Of a stretch of 5,744 nucleotides of DNA, positions 5,573 through 5,744 are shown one piece after another. Below the pieces are notes generated by a model. That model saw only the letters and a program-made list of their open reading frames with translations, ran no database searches and was not told the origin of the DNA. Numbering within the stretch: the stretch's first letter is position 1; each line of letters starts with the position of its first letter. Made by a program: the position numbers and the translations under genes. The stretch comes from Thermoplasmata archaeon (lineage in GTDB: Archaea > Thermoplasmatota > DAOVMN01): NCBI GenBank assembly GCA_030630685.1, contig DAOVMN010000163.1, positions 1-5,744 of the forward strand. Reading direction: 5' to 3'.

Positions 5573-5698
5573 ATGAGTAAAACAACAGATTTCAAAGCTT
5601 TTGGGCACAAGAGCAGCAAAACAACCGAGATTTACACTCATGTGAGAACTTTGAAAAACCCTAAACCACCCACAATAGATTTTCATTTATCTCAATAA
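5573..5698 (+). pseudogene. Tyrosine recombinase C-terminal remnant
   Basis: The 41-codon frame contains FGHKSSKTTEIYTHV (residues 10-24), the last catalytic block of tyrosine recombinases: the conserved GH of the (L)LGHxS motif at residues 11-12 and the tyrosine nucleophile at 21. The following RTLKNPKPPTIDF matches the usual K-[IS]-P-x-D tail, most like bacterial (Bacteroidota-type) integrases. The catalytic Arg and the HxxR box, which should lie upstream, are absent in all frames I read, so more than 85 percent of a ~300-residue enzyme is missing and it cannot be active. The normal dipeptide LL before GH is replaced by AF. The surrounding DNA is visibly richer in A and T than the rest of the window, suggesting transferred DNA. 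The ATG at 5573 is only the first in frame; it is probably not a true start. Confidence 0.7.
5576..5631 (+). repeat. Imperfect 39-base-offset duplication in the recombinase remnant
   Basis: AGTAAAACAACAGA (from 5576) recurs as AGCAAAACAACCGA (from 5615), with two mismatches. The offset of 39 bases is 13 codons, so SKTTD is repeated as SKTTE in the same frame. It may have arisen by slippage or by recombination at the junction that truncated the gene. Confidence 0.5.
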
Positions 5699-5744
5699 TA
5701 GTTAACTTTATCTAATTGAAACAACTTACCATACACATGAAACA

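Noticed and set aside
5441..5686. Leftward 81-residue ORF
   Set aside because: It is antisense to the recombinase motif, has no recognisable domain, and its frame is a shadow of the remnant.

Overview
The window looks like archaeal (probably euryarchaeotal) chromosome carrying part of a cell-surface glycan locus, flanked by housekeeping genes and mobile-element debris. The archaeal assignment is an inference. It rests on A/T-rich boxes about 26 bases upstream of several start codons that lack a Shine-Dalgarno site, on GGTGAT and GGGAGG ribosome sites before others, and on a multi-spanning membrane protein of a type I associate with archaeal glycosylation loci. I cannot name a genus.

Left part (1-1114): a TPR-repeat protein is read leftward from 1008 and runs off the window edge. 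It has its own TATA box and ribosome site. A 106-base divergent spacer separates it from the first glycan gene.

Middle (1115-4457): a GT-C-like membrane protein (1115-2245) is followed, in exactly the same reading frame, by a soluble domain (2246-2800). The two are separated by a single in-frame UGA at 2243-2245. The soluble part has no signal peptide but has four N-glycosylation sequons within 26 residues, so it is best explained as the extracytoplasmic domain of the same protein. Next come a 61-codon ORF that overlaps the preceding stop (GTGA), a complete GT4 glycosyltransferase (3004-4143), and, tail to tail 5 bases away on the other strand, the first ~85 residues of another GT4 enzyme that then loses similarity (4149-4457). 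The locus therefore holds one intact cytoplasmic glycosyltransferase, one membrane enzyme split by a stop, and one or two truncated genes, which suggests recombination.

Right part (4458-5744): about 320 bases without a convincing gene contain several hairpins and repeated short words. Leftward-read genes follow: a 44-codon antitoxin-like gene with a near-perfect ribosome site, overlapping by 20 bases the end of a short IMPACT/YigZ-family (UPF0029) gene that starts at 5315. Bases 5316-5572 hold no gene I can support. At 5573-5698 lies a rightward remnant of the extreme C terminus of a tyrosine recombinase, in visibly A+T-richer DNA and with a 13-codon internal duplication.

How it works together: the membrane protein and GT4 enzyme(s) would build or transfer a surface glycan (N-glycan, S-layer glycan or exopolysaccharide). 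The recombinase remnant, truncated glycosyltransferases and repeat-rich spacer mark the area as recombinogenic. No complete new system is visible. The in-frame UGA, the orphan antitoxin-like gene and the structured spacer are the best leads.
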